A stretch of 64,000 nucleotides of DNA. Source: Haloechinothrix_A salitolerans (GTDB lineage Bacteria > Actinomycetota > Actinomycetes > Mycobacteriales > Pseudonocardiaceae). Below the pieces are notes generated by a model. That model worked only from the letters and a program-made list of their open reading frames with translations, made no database searches and had not been told where the DNA came from. The number at the start of each line of letters is the position of its first letter. Position 1 is the stretch's first letter. A program made the translations under genes and the position numbers. The stretch is taken from the NCBI RefSeq assembly GCF_039544105.1, contig NZ_BAABLA010000026.1. One strand, given 5' to 3'. Below are positions 40,895-50,100 of the stretch, one piece after another.

Positions 40895-42198
40895 CATCGG
40901 ATCGAGTCGACTACGACGTCGTCGCCATCGGCTGCGGGCCCTTCAACCTGGGGCTCGCCGCGCTCGCGGAGGGCGTCGACGACGTCGATCTCGTGGTGTT
41001 CGAGGAACGCCCCGAGTTCCGCTGGCACCCAGGGTTGATGTTCGACGAGGCGTTGTTGCAGGTCAGCTTCCTGGCTGACCTCGTGACGCTGGTTGAGCCG
41101 ACGCATCCGCTGTCGTTTTTGGCGTACCTGCGCGACGTCGACCGGATGTACCCGTTCTATGTGCGGGAACGGTTCCATCCCACGCGCCGCGAGTACGAGG
41201 ACTATCTCCGCTGGGCGGCGTCCACAGTAGACACCATCCGGTTCGGACATCGGGTCAGCGCGATGACCTGGGACCCGTCGGCCGAGCGGTTCGTGCTGGG
41301 CGTCGAACGCTCCGGAGGCACGCTGACGGTAGCCGCGCGCCATGTCGTCCTGGGGGTCGGCACGGAACCGGCGGTGGCGGAGTCCCTAGCGGGGCTGCCC
41401 GCCGACCGGCTGCTGCACACCAGTGACTACCTGCACCGCCTGGACGACGTCACCAGCGCGGATCGGGTGACCGTGGTCGGGTCGGGCCAGTCCGGCGCCG
41501 AGGTCGTCCTGGACCTGCTGCGCCGCAACACCGATGGTGGGCCCGCGGTGAACTGGCTAACCAGGACCGAGTCGTTCGCGCCGCTGGACTACTCGAAGCT
41601 GGTGTTGGAGATGACGACCCCGGCTTACGTCGAGTACTTCCACGGCCTTGCGGAGGCGACGCGCGACGAGCTGGTGGCACGGCAGTGGCGGCACTACAAG
41701 GGCGTGTCGGAGGAAACGCTAGCGGAGATCCACGACGTCCTCTACCGGCGGGAGCTGTGTGATGGGCTGGCGCCGGTAGAGCTGCGCTGCGGTGTAGCGG
41801 TGGAAGCATCCGACGTCGACGCCGAGACCGGGGACGTCGTGCTGACCTGCCGCCAGCGCGACACCGGCAGGCGATTCGAGCATCGCACGGACGTCGTCGT
41901 CGCGGCGACCGGGTACCGGCAGCGGGTGCCAGACTGCCTCGCGCCGATGGAGTCGTTAGTGCGTCGCGACGCGCACGGCCGGTACCGGGTGCGGCTGGAC
42001 CACTCGATCGAGCTGGACCCCGCGGTGAGCGGTCAGGTGTTCGTGGCGAACGCTGACCTACACAGCCACGGTGTCGCGGCCCCTGACCTCGGCATCGGCG
42101 CGTATCGCAACGCGACGATCCTCAACACTGTTACCGGACGCGAGGTGTATCGGTTGCCGAAGAACACGGCGTTCACCAGCTTCGCCGCGCCGAGGTAG
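40891..42198 (+). CDS. Flavin-dependent amine N-monooxygenase (IucD/DesB/RhbE-like)
   Basis: 435 residues. FAD motif AIGCGPFNLGLAALAEG at the N-terminus, NADPH motif VTVVGSGQSGAEVVLDLL near residue 190, and the C-terminal ATGYRQRVP block are diagnostic of microbial N-hydroxylating monooxygenases. It hydroxylates the terminal amine of cadaverine, diaminopropane or lysine. Last gene of the biosynthetic operon, ATGA-overlapped with the acyltransferase. Confidence 0.93.
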   Translation: MTSDRVDYDVVAIGCGPFNLGLAALAEGVDDVDLVVFEERPEFRWHPGLMFDEALLQVSFLADLVTLVEPTHPLSFLAYLRDVDRMYPFYVRERFHPTRREYEDYLRWAASTVDTIRFGHRVSAMTWDPSAERFVLGVERSGGTLTVAARHVVLGVGTEPAVAESLAGLPADRLLHTSDYLHRLDDVTSADRVTVVGSGQSGAEVVLDLLRRNTDGGPAVNWLTRTESFAPLDYSKLVLEMTTPAYVEYFHGLAEATRDELVARQWRHYKGVSEETLAEIHDVLYRRELCDGLAPVELRCGVAVEASDVDAETGDVVLTCRQRDTGRRFEHRTDVVVAATGYRQRVPDCLAPMESLVRRDAHGRYRVRLDHSIELDPAVSGQVFVANADLHSHGVAAPDLGIGAYRNATILNTVTGREVYRLPKNTAFTSFAAPR

Positions 42199-42259
42199 AA
42201 TGCCGGTCCTCCGACTCAGGGCGTGTGTTGCGGTCGTGTCTCGTCCGTTTCCATAAGCC

Positions 42260-43165
42260 GTGACACCGCGCAGACTGACGTCCGTGCGCAGGATTCTGGG
42301 CGCGGTCGCGGTGGTCGCCGTGCTCGCGACGGCGTGTTCCGACGTTGATGTCGCCGGGTCATCGCACGCCCCAGGGGCGGCGACGTCGCCCGCGCCGCGC
42401 GCCGACCAGAGCCCGCACGCCGCGCCACAGGCCAGGAACAGCCTGAAACCGCACCGGGAGTTCTCCGACTGGGACGTCGGTGCGAAGCCGTTGCCGCTGC
42501 GTGCGGACGGTTTCGGCCGTGTCCTGCCCACACCCCGCGAGCTCCGCGTCCGCCGGTTACCGACGACCGACCACTTGCCCCCGCCGCCGGACGATCGGTT
42601 CCGGTCGTCGATCCACCGGATCGGCCCTCGCATCCGCGACAGGATGGGAGACACGTGGCGGCCTGGCTGTCCCGTCGGTCTTCGCGACCTCCGGTACGTG
42701 CGTGTGAGTTTTTGGGGATTCGACGATCAGCCGCACACCGGGGAGGTCATCGTGCACCGCCGCGCGGCGCGTGACGTCGTCGGCGTCTTCGCTCGGCTGT
42801 ACCGTGCGCGGTTCCCGATCGAGGCGATGCGGATCGCGACGTCGGTCGACCTGGACGCGCATCCTACCGGCGACGGCAACGGCAGCGGCGGGTTCGTGTG
42901 CCGGCCGATCCGCAAGGGCTCGTCGTGGTCGTCGCACTCCTACGGCCTCGCGATCGACATCAACCCGTTCCAGAATCCGTACCAGCGCGGCGACCTGGTG
43001 CTGCCGGAGCGCGCGAGCGCCTACTTGAATCGGGACAGGGTGCGGCCGGGGATGATCCGCCCCGGCGGCGTCGCGGTGCGCGCGTTCGCGGACATCGGTT
43101 GGTCCTGGGGCGGACGGTGGCGCGCCCCGCGCGATTACATGCATTTCTCAGCTACGAACCGCTAA
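42260..43165 (+). CDS. M15-family D,D-carboxypeptidase-like lipoprotein (VanY type)
   Basis: 301 residues from GTG at 42260. Lipobox LATAC with C26 predicts surface attachment. A long Pro-rich spacer (about 30-100) leads to a C-terminal M15 metallopeptidase domain: SSHSYGLAIDINPF contributes H226 and D233, and DYMHF contributes H295, the three zinc ligands. It should trim cell-wall peptides outside the membrane. It lies downstream of the siderophore operon but has its own start 62 bp on, with no iron box of its own. Confidence 0.85.
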   Translation: MTPRRLTSVRRILGAVAVVAVLATACSDVDVAGSSHAPGAATSPAPRADQSPHAAPQARNSLKPHREFSDWDVGAKPLPLRADGFGRVLPTPRELRVRRLPTTDHLPPPPDDRFRSSIHRIGPRIRDRMGDTWRPGCPVGLRDLRYVRVSFWGFDDQPHTGEVIVHRRAARDVVGVFARLYRARFPIEAMRIATSVDLDAHPTGDGNGSGGFVCRPIRKGSSWSSHSYGLAIDINPFQNPYQRGDLVLPERASAYLNRDRVRPGMIRPGGVAVRAFADIGWSWGGRWRAPRDYMHFSATNR

Positions 43166-43265
43166 CTGTCGGGCGTCGCCGAGGCCACGACAGCTTTCCT
43201 TAAGGAGTTTGATCAGCAAAAATAGCAGGTCGCGCAGCGGAACCGCTGCGGACGGTACGGACCCC

Positions 43266-44531
43266 ATGGGTGGGGGTGAACGCGGCGTGAGCAAGCACGC
43301 GCGGCGACACGTTCTCACGCGGACGCTGCTGCTGGTCGCTCTCGCCCTGATCGCGGCGGTGCTGCGTAAGCCGCGATGGCGGCGGCTGTTACGGGATCGT
43401 CTCGACGACGTCCAGCGACCGTACCCGCCGCGGCCGCCGAAGGGGCGCACGCCGGCCCGGCATCGGGCCACCGAAGACCGCACGATCTGGCGCGAGGTCA
43501 CGACGAGTGCGCGGCGGCTGCGGCAGGCCTTCCACGCGGTGGGCGCGACAGACGCCCGTGCCGCGTGGCGGCTGGCGATGCCCGACGGTTGGCGATACAT
43601 CCGGTGGGCGGGCTGGCGACGGCCAGCGGACCCGATCCCGTGGCGAACCAGCACACCAGTCGGGAGTCTGACCGGCGTCATCGGCGTCGTGCTCGCGGTG
43701 CTGCTGATCTCCAGCGTCGTCAGCCAGGTCGGCAACGCGCCACCGCGGACTTTCCTCACCACCGCCAAGGCATTTCGCGACAATCACGTCGACTTCACGC
43801 GGCACCTGCTGAACACCCCGGCCGCGCGGGACGCACCCACGTCGAGCCCGAAGCGCGCGCGTTCGCGAAGCGACACCGATCGAAGCAAGCCCAAATCCAC
43901 AGGGTCCGAGTCTCGGCACGCGCCGACGCCCTTGGGCAAGAAGGCGGTGCCGGTGAACCGGGATCGCGGTCCGGTGCGGGTGCAGCCGTACCTTTACTTG
44001 AACAGCGATCACGTCCCCGACGTCGGTGCGGTGATGCGACGCACCGGGGTTACCGAGTTCACACTGGCGTTCGTGCTGTCCGACGGTGGCTGCCGGGCGG
44101 TCTGGGACGGTAGCCCGCGTGTCGGCCGCGACGCGGGGACCGTGATCTCCGCGATCCGGGCAAACGGGGGAGACGTCGTCGTCTCGTTCGGCGGCTGGGC
44201 GGGGCGGAAACTCGGCACACACTGCCGCGACGCGGAGACACTCGCCAGGGCGTATCAGCGGATGATCGACCGGTACCGGCTGCGCGCCATCGATATCGAC
44301 ATCGAGTATCGCGAGTTCGAGAACGCCAAGGCGCAAGATCGCGTGCTCAGGGCGTTGCGGATCGTCGCGGCACGCAATCCTGCGCTGACGACGCGCCACC
44401 CGGGAGAGGGTGGGCAGCGCGCCGAGCGGGCCCCGGCTCTCGGTGCCTGCACGGTCCGACGGGGACGTGCCCCGCGGGTCCTTGTTCACGGCACCTGGAC
44501 CGGCGGGATGTGCTCGGCGCTGATGCGCTGA
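43266..44531 (+). pseudogene. Membrane-anchored GH18 protein, truncated in the barrel
   Basis: The N-terminal half is Arg-rich with two hydrophobic segments (one near the N-terminus, one near TPVGSLTGVIGVVLAVLL). A GH18-like domain follows: VQPYLYLNSDHVPDVGAVM, DVVVSFGGWAGRKLG, and IDIDIEYREFEN, where D-x-D-x-E is kept but the first Asp of the motif is Arg. After about base 44390 similarity stops abruptly and the frame continues as unrelated residues into the cydB antisense strand. Roughly the last third of the barrel is missing and no other frame supplies it. Start uncertain (ATG 43266 or GTG 43287). Confidence 0.55.
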
Positions 44532-45493
44532 CGGAACACCCAGTACGTCCAGCCCTGATACACCAGCACGGCGGGCGTGCCGAACAGCGCGACCCAGCTC
44601 ATCACGGTGAGCGTGTAGGGGCTGTTCGCGGTCTCCGCGATGCTGAGCGAGAACGCCGGGTCCACTGTGGACGGCAAGACGTTCGGGTACAGCGCGGCGA
44701 ACAACGCCACCACCGTGCCGGTCACCGCGACGCCGAGCCCCGCGAACGCCTGGCCTTCGCGCCCGGCGGCCAGCCGCAGGTACGCCACCACCGCGGCGGC
44801 GAGCACGACCAGCAGCACCAGCCACGACCAGCCCGAGCCGTACCGCAGCTGGATCACCAGTAACAACGCGACCAGCGGCGCGAGCAACACGGGGCCGAGC
44901 CGCAGGACGAGGTTGCGGGCGCGCTCGCGGACGTCGCCGTCCGTTTTGAGCGCGAGGAACACCGCGCCGTGCACGATCGCGTACCCAGCGACGGCCGCCG
45001 CGCCGAGCAACGTCTCCCACCGCACCATCGCGAGCGGGCCGCCGATGCGATTGCCATCCGCGCCGATCGGCAGGCCCACGACGTTCGTCGTCAACACCGC
45101 GCCGACGCCGAGCGCGGCTACCCACGATCCGGTGACAATCACGGTGTCCCAGGCTCGCCGCCAACGTGCGGAGTCGACCTTGCCGCGATACTCGAACGCG
45201 ACGCCGCGCCCGATCAGCGCCAGCAGGAAGAGCAACAGCGGAATGTAGGCGACGCTGAACAACGACGCGTACCAACCCGGGAACGCCGCGAACGTCGCGC
45301 CGCCCGCGACCAGCAGCCACACCTCGTTGCCGTCCCAGACCGGGCCGATCGTGTTGATCAGCACGCGGCGTTCGCGGTCGGTGCGGCCCAGTACCGGCAG
45401 CAGCATGCCGACACCGAAGTCGAAGCCCTCCAGGAACAGATAGCCCAGCCACAGCATCGCGATGATGACGAACCACAGTGTCGCGAGATCCAT
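44486..45493 (-). CDS. cydB: Cytochrome bd ubiquinol oxidase subunit II
   Basis: 335 residues with about eight to nine hydrophobic segments. N-terminus LWFVIIAMLWLGYLFLEGFDFGVG and GPVWDGNEVWLLVAGGA are the CydB signatures. ATG at 45493 has AAGGGG six bases upstream; the longer GTG start at 45499 is less likely. It pairs with CydA 12 bp upstream to form the high-affinity terminal oxidase. The cydDC assembly genes are not in this window. Confidence 0.95.
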   Translation of the reverse strand: MDLATLWFVIIAMLWLGYLFLEGFDFGVGMLLPVLGRTDRERRVLINTIGPVWDGNEVWLLVAGGATFAAFPGWYASLFSVAYIPLLLFLLALIGRGVAFEYRGKVDSARWRRAWDTVIVTGSWVAALGVGAVLTTNVVGLPIGADGNRIGGPLAMVRWETLLGAAAVAGYAIVHGAVFLALKTDGDVRERARNLVLRLGPVLLAPLVALLLVIQLRYGSGWSWLVLLVVLAAAVVAYLRLAAGREGQAFAGLGVAVTGTVVALFAALYPNVLPSTVDPAFSLSIAETANSPYTLTVMSWVALFGTPAVLVYQGWTYWVFRQRISAEHIPPVQVP

Positions 45494-45505
45494 GAACACC
45501 CCTTG

Positions 45506-46984
45506 CTAGTACGCGAACGAGAGGACGTCGCGGTCGGACTCTTCGGTCGGTTTCGGCGGCATCACGCCTTCGATCCCGGCGCGGATGTAGCGGCGCAGCA
45601 GGAACACCTCGACCACCGCGAGCACGCCGTAGACGGTGGTCAGCGCGATAAGCGACGTCCAGATCTCCCCGACGCTGAGTCGGGAGACGGCGGTGGCGGT
45701 GAACATCCAGACGCCGTCGATGCCGGTCGGGTTGGGCACGACGACGAACGGCTGGCGGCCCATCTCGGTGAAGATCCACCCGGCGCTGTTCGCGAGGAAC
45801 GGCGCCGCGATCGCCAGCAGTCCGAGGCGTGGGAACCACCGGCTCCGGGGGATGCGGCCCCGCCTGGTCAGCCACAACGCCACCAACCCGAACCCGGCCG
45901 ACAGCGCGCCGAAGCCGATCATCAGGCGGAAGCCCCAGTAGGTGACCGGTAGGTTCGGTACGTACTCGATCGGCTTCCCCGCGAGGTCGCCCAGCGCGGG
46001 ATCGTCCGGGTAGTTGGTGCCGTACCGCTCCCGGTATTCGGTGATCAGGTCGTCGACGCCCTTGACCTCGCTGGAGACGTCGCCATGCGCCAGGAACGAC
46101 AACAGCGCGGGCATGGTGAACGACTTGACGTTCTCGCAGTCCGGGTCGCCGACGTCGCCAACCGCGAACAGCGAGAACCCGGCCGGTTGCTCGGTCGAGC
46201 ACAGTGCCTCGGCGGCTGCCATCTTCATCGGCTGCTGCTGGAACATCAGCTTGCCCTGGAAGTCGCCACTGATGACGAGCACGACGAACGCGACCAGCCC
46301 GGTGAGCGCGCCGAGCTTGATCGAGTTACGCCACACCTGACGGTGTTCGTCAGCGGCTTCGCGGTTGCGCCACAGCCACCACGCGCCGACGCCGACGAGG
46401 AACGCTGCCGCCACCGCGAATGCCCCCGCGATGGTGTGCGGGAACGCCGCTAGCACCGTGTTGTTCGTGAGGACGTCGCCGATCGACGTCATCTGCGGCC
46501 TGCCGTCCACGAACTTCACGCCCACCGGGTGCTGCATCCACGAGTTCGCCGCGAGGATGAAGTACGCCGACGCGATCGTGGCGAGCGAGAACGCCCACGC
46601 GCACGCCAGGTGGACGCGCTTCGGCAGCCGGTCCCAGCCGAAGATCCACAGCCCGAGGAACGTCGACTCCACGAAGAACGCGATCAGGCCCTCCATCGCC
46701 AGCGGCGCGCCGAAGACGTCACCGACGAAGCGGGAGTACTCGTTCCAGTTCATGCCGAACTGGAACTCCTGCACGATGCCGGTCACCACGCCCATCGCGA
46801 AGTTGATCAGCAGCAGCTTGCCCCAGAATTTCGTCATCTTGAGGTAGACGATCTTGCCGGTGCGCACCCACGCCGTCTGCATCCCGGCGACCAGGAGTGC
46901 GAGGCCGATGGTCAGCGGCACCATCAGGAAGTGGTAGACGGTCGTGATCCCGAACTGCCACCGCGCGAGGTCAAGGACATCCAT
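45506..46984 (-). CDS. cydA: Cytochrome bd ubiquinol oxidase subunit I
   Basis: 492 residues. H18 in YHFLMVPLTIG ligates haem b595; MNWNEYSRFVGDVFGAPLAMEGLIAFF, and GRQPFVVV near the C-terminus, are conserved quinol/haem regions. The Q-loop is of the short type usual in actinobacteria. It reduces O2 to water at low oxygen. A GGGAC-N4-GTCCC palindrome 62 bp upstream suggests DosR-like hypoxia control; no Rex-type operator was found. Confidence 0.96.
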   Translation of the reverse strand: MDVLDLARWQFGITTVYHFLMVPLTIGLALLVAGMQTAWVRTGKIVYLKMTKFWGKLLLINFAMGVVTGIVQEFQFGMNWNEYSRFVGDVFGAPLAMEGLIAFFVESTFLGLWIFGWDRLPKRVHLACAWAFSLATIASAYFILAANSWMQHPVGVKFVDGRPQMTSIGDVLTNNTVLAAFPHTIAGAFAVAAAFLVGVGAWWLWRNREAADEHRQVWRNSIKLGALTGLVAFVVLVISGDFQGKLMFQQQPMKMAAAEALCSTEQPAGFSLFAVGDVGDPDCENVKSFTMPALLSFLAHGDVSSEVKGVDDLITEYRERYGTNYPDDPALGDLAGKPIEYVPNLPVTYWGFRLMIGFGALSAGFGLVALWLTRRGRIPRSRWFPRLGLLAIAAPFLANSAGWIFTEMGRQPFVVVPNPTGIDGVWMFTATAVSRLSVGEIWTSLIALTTVYGVLAVVEVFLLRRYIRAGIEGVMPPKPTEESDRDVLSFAY

Positions 46985-47045
46985 GGGATCAGACGGTGGC
47001 GTGCGGGCGGCACGGGCGGGTAGGTACCGCGGTCCTGATCATGCG

Positions 47046-47059
47046 GGGACCAAGGTCCC
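47046..47059 (-). promoter_or_regulatory. DosR/DevR-like palindrome upstream of cydA
   Basis: GGGACCAAGGTCCC fits the GGGAC-N4-GTCCC core of mycobacterial DosR boxes. It is 62 bp upstream of cydA and about 115 bp upstream of the divergent lhr gene. The outer DosR positions are less well matched. Cytochrome bd is a sensible hypoxia target. Confidence 0.45.
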
Positions 47060-47172
47060 TCGCTTTCCGGGCAGGTGAGGCCTAGGTCACGCCGGGCGGT
47101 CGCGGGACCGTCTGATGGCCGTAGCCCGCGCGAACCATCAACACTGTCCGACCGGTGGCGTAGCCTGGTCGC

Positions 47173-50100
47173 GTGTTGGCGACGTTTCATCCCGCGGTGC
47201 GCACGTGGTTTGAGCGGCGGTTCCCGGAGGGCCCGACCGCGCCACAGGCGGAGGGCTGGCGTGCGATCGCCGACGAGCAGGACACCCTGATCGCCGCGCC
47301 GACCGGCTCCGGCAAGACCCTCGCCGCCTTCCTGGTGTGCATCGACCGGTTGTATCGGGCGCACGAGCGCGGCGAGGAGCTCGACGGCACCCAGGTCGTC
47401 TACGCCTCGCCGCTCAAAGCCCTGGCCGTCGACATCCACCAGAACCTCGAACGGCCGCTGCGCGAGATCGCCGACACCGCCGCCGAGCTGGGCCTGTCCG
47501 CGCCGGACATCCAGGTCGCGGTACGCACCGGGGACACCGCCGCGTCGCAGCGTGCCGCGATGCTCCGACGGCCACCGCAGATCCTGGTCACCACGCCGGA
47601 GTCGCTGTACCTCCTGGTCACGGCCGAACGCAGCCGGGAGAAGCTGCGCGACGTCGACACCGTCATTGTCGACGAGATCCACGCCGTCGCGGGCAACAAA
47701 CGCGGCTCGCACCTGGCGCTCACGCTGGAGCGGCTGGCGCACGTGGCGCACGAGCCGCCGCAGCGGGTGGGGCTGTCCGCGACGCAGCGGCCCATCGACG
47801 TCGTGGCGCGACTGTTGATTGGCGCGGCCCGCTCGCACCCGGATGGCTCACCGCGCTGCGCGATCGTCGACGTCGGACATCGCCGTGCGCTCGACCTCGC
47901 CCTGGAGTTGCCGGACGACGAGCTGGGCACGGTCGCGTCCACGGAGCAGATGGGCGAGATCCTGGACCGGATCGCCGCGCACGTGGCCGCGCACCGGACG
48001 ACGTTGGTGTTCGTCAACACGCGGCGCATGGCCGAGCGTGTCGCCCACCTGCTCGGGGAGCGGCTGGGAGAGGAACAGGTCGCCGCGCACCATGGCAGCC
48101 TGTCGAAGGACCGCAGGCAGCGGGTGGAGGCGCGGCTGCGCGCGGGGGACCTCCGGGCCCTGGTCGCCACCGCCTCGCTCGAACTCGGCATCGACATCGG
48201 CCCCGTCGAGCTGGTTTGCCAGCTCGGCTCGCCGCGCAGCCTCGCGACGTTCCTGCAACGCGTCGGCCGCTCCAACCACACCCGCGGCGGCACCCCGAAG
48301 GGTGTGCTCTACCCGACCAGTCGCGACGAGCTGGTCGAGTGCGCGGCGCTGCTGCGGGGCGTGCGCACCGGACGGCTCGACGCGATCCTCGTGCCGAACG
48401 CACCGCTGGACATCCTCGCGCAGCAGATCGTCGCCGAATGCGCCGCGCGGGAATGGCGCGAGGACGACCTCTACGACTTGGTCCGGCGGGCGGCGCCGTT
48501 CGCGGACCTCACGCGGGAGGCGTACGACGACGTCCTGGAGCTGATCTCCGACGGCATCCGTACCGGGCGTGGCAGGCGCGCGGCGTACCTGCACCGCGAC
48601 CAGGTCAACGGCGTGCTGCGTGCCCGCAGGGGTGCCCGGCTGACGGCGCTGACGTCTGGCGGCGCGATTCCCGAGCTGGGCGACTACCGCGTGGTGGCCG
48701 AGCCGGACGAGACGATGGTCGGCACGGTCAACGAGGACTGGGCGATCGAGAGCATGGTCGGCGACGTCTTCCTACTCGGCACGACGTCGTGGCGCATCCG
48801 CCGTGTCGAGCCGGGCACAGTGCGGGTGGTTGACGCTCACGGTGCGCCACCGTCGGTGCCGTTCTGGCTCGGCGAGGCGCCGGGGCGCACGCTGGAGCTG
48901 TCCGAGGAGGTCTCGGACATCCGCGCCGAGGTGGAGCGACGTTTGCACGCCGACGATCACGACGGCGCGGTCGCGTGGCTGGCGGCCGAGTGCGGCATCG
49001 GGCACGACGGGGCGGAGATGATCGTCCGCTACCTCGCCGCCGCCCATGCCGCCCTTGGCGCGCTGCCCACCAGGGACACCATCGTGCTGGAGCGGTTCTT
49101 CGACGAGAGTGGCGGGATGCAACTCGTCGGGCACGCGCCGTTTGGCGCGCGGCTGAACCGCGCGTTCGGGCTCGCGCTGCGCAAACGGTTTTGCGTCAAC
49201 TTCGATTTCGAGCTGCAAGCGGCCGCCAGCGACGACGCGATCCTGCTCTCGCTCGGGCTGGAGCACAGCTTCCCGCTGGAGCAGGTGCCGACGTTCCTGG
49301 CATCGCCGACCGTCGAGGACGTCGTTCGCCAGGCGGTGCTGACCTCGCCGATGTTCGCCGCACGTTGGCGATGGAACCTCAACCGTGCGCTGGTCGTGCC
49401 GCGCATGCGCGGTGGCCGCAAGAATCCGCCTCCGATCCAGCGGATGGAGGCCGACGACCTGATGGCTGCGGTGTTCCCGACGCTCGCGGCGTGCCAGGAG
49501 AACGTCGCGCCCGGCCCGATGGAGGTCCCGGACCAGCCGCTGGTGCGGCAGACCATGGACGACTGCCTGCACGAAGCCATGGACGTCGACGGGCTGCGGG
49601 AGCTGGTGCGTGGCGTCGAGACCGGCCGCATCCGGGTCGTCGTGCGCGACACCACCGAGCCGTCGGTGCTCGCGCACGAAATCCTCAATGGCGCGCCGTT
49701 CACCTTCCTGGACGACGCGCCGCTCGAGGAACGTCGCAGTCGTGCGGTCCCACTGCGCCGGGGCCTGCCGGTGGAGCCCGACGATTTGGGCGCGCTGGAC
49801 CCGGCGGCGATCGAGCGGGTCCGCGCCGAGGTGCGGCCCGATCCGCGCGACCCGGACGAGCTGCACGACGTTCTGATGACCGTCATCGGCCTGCGCCCCG
49901 AACCCGAGTGGCAGGGCTGGTTCGATGAGCTGGTGACCGAACGTCGGGCGGTCACCGCGCGGACCGACGACGGCGAGTTGTGGGTCGCCGTTGCGCGCAG
50001 ACCGGCCGTGGAGCTGCTGTTCCCGGGCGCGCGATTGACGCCGGACTATCGGTCGCCGCGCGCCGCCGCCTCGCTCGACCGCGAGTCGGCCGCGGCCGAG

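Noticed and set aside
36997..42198. Desferrioxamine (desABCD) operon
   Set aside because: Decarboxylase, hydroxylase and acyltransferase fit, but there are two IucA/IucC synthetases and the first lacks DesD-like blocks, so a citrate-based siderophore is more likely; the desferrioxamine symbols were therefore not used.
43389..46202. A 937-codon open frame on the minus strand
   Set aside because: It is the shadow of cydA and cydB in another frame, with the Arg/Gly-rich composition typical of high-GC shadow frames.
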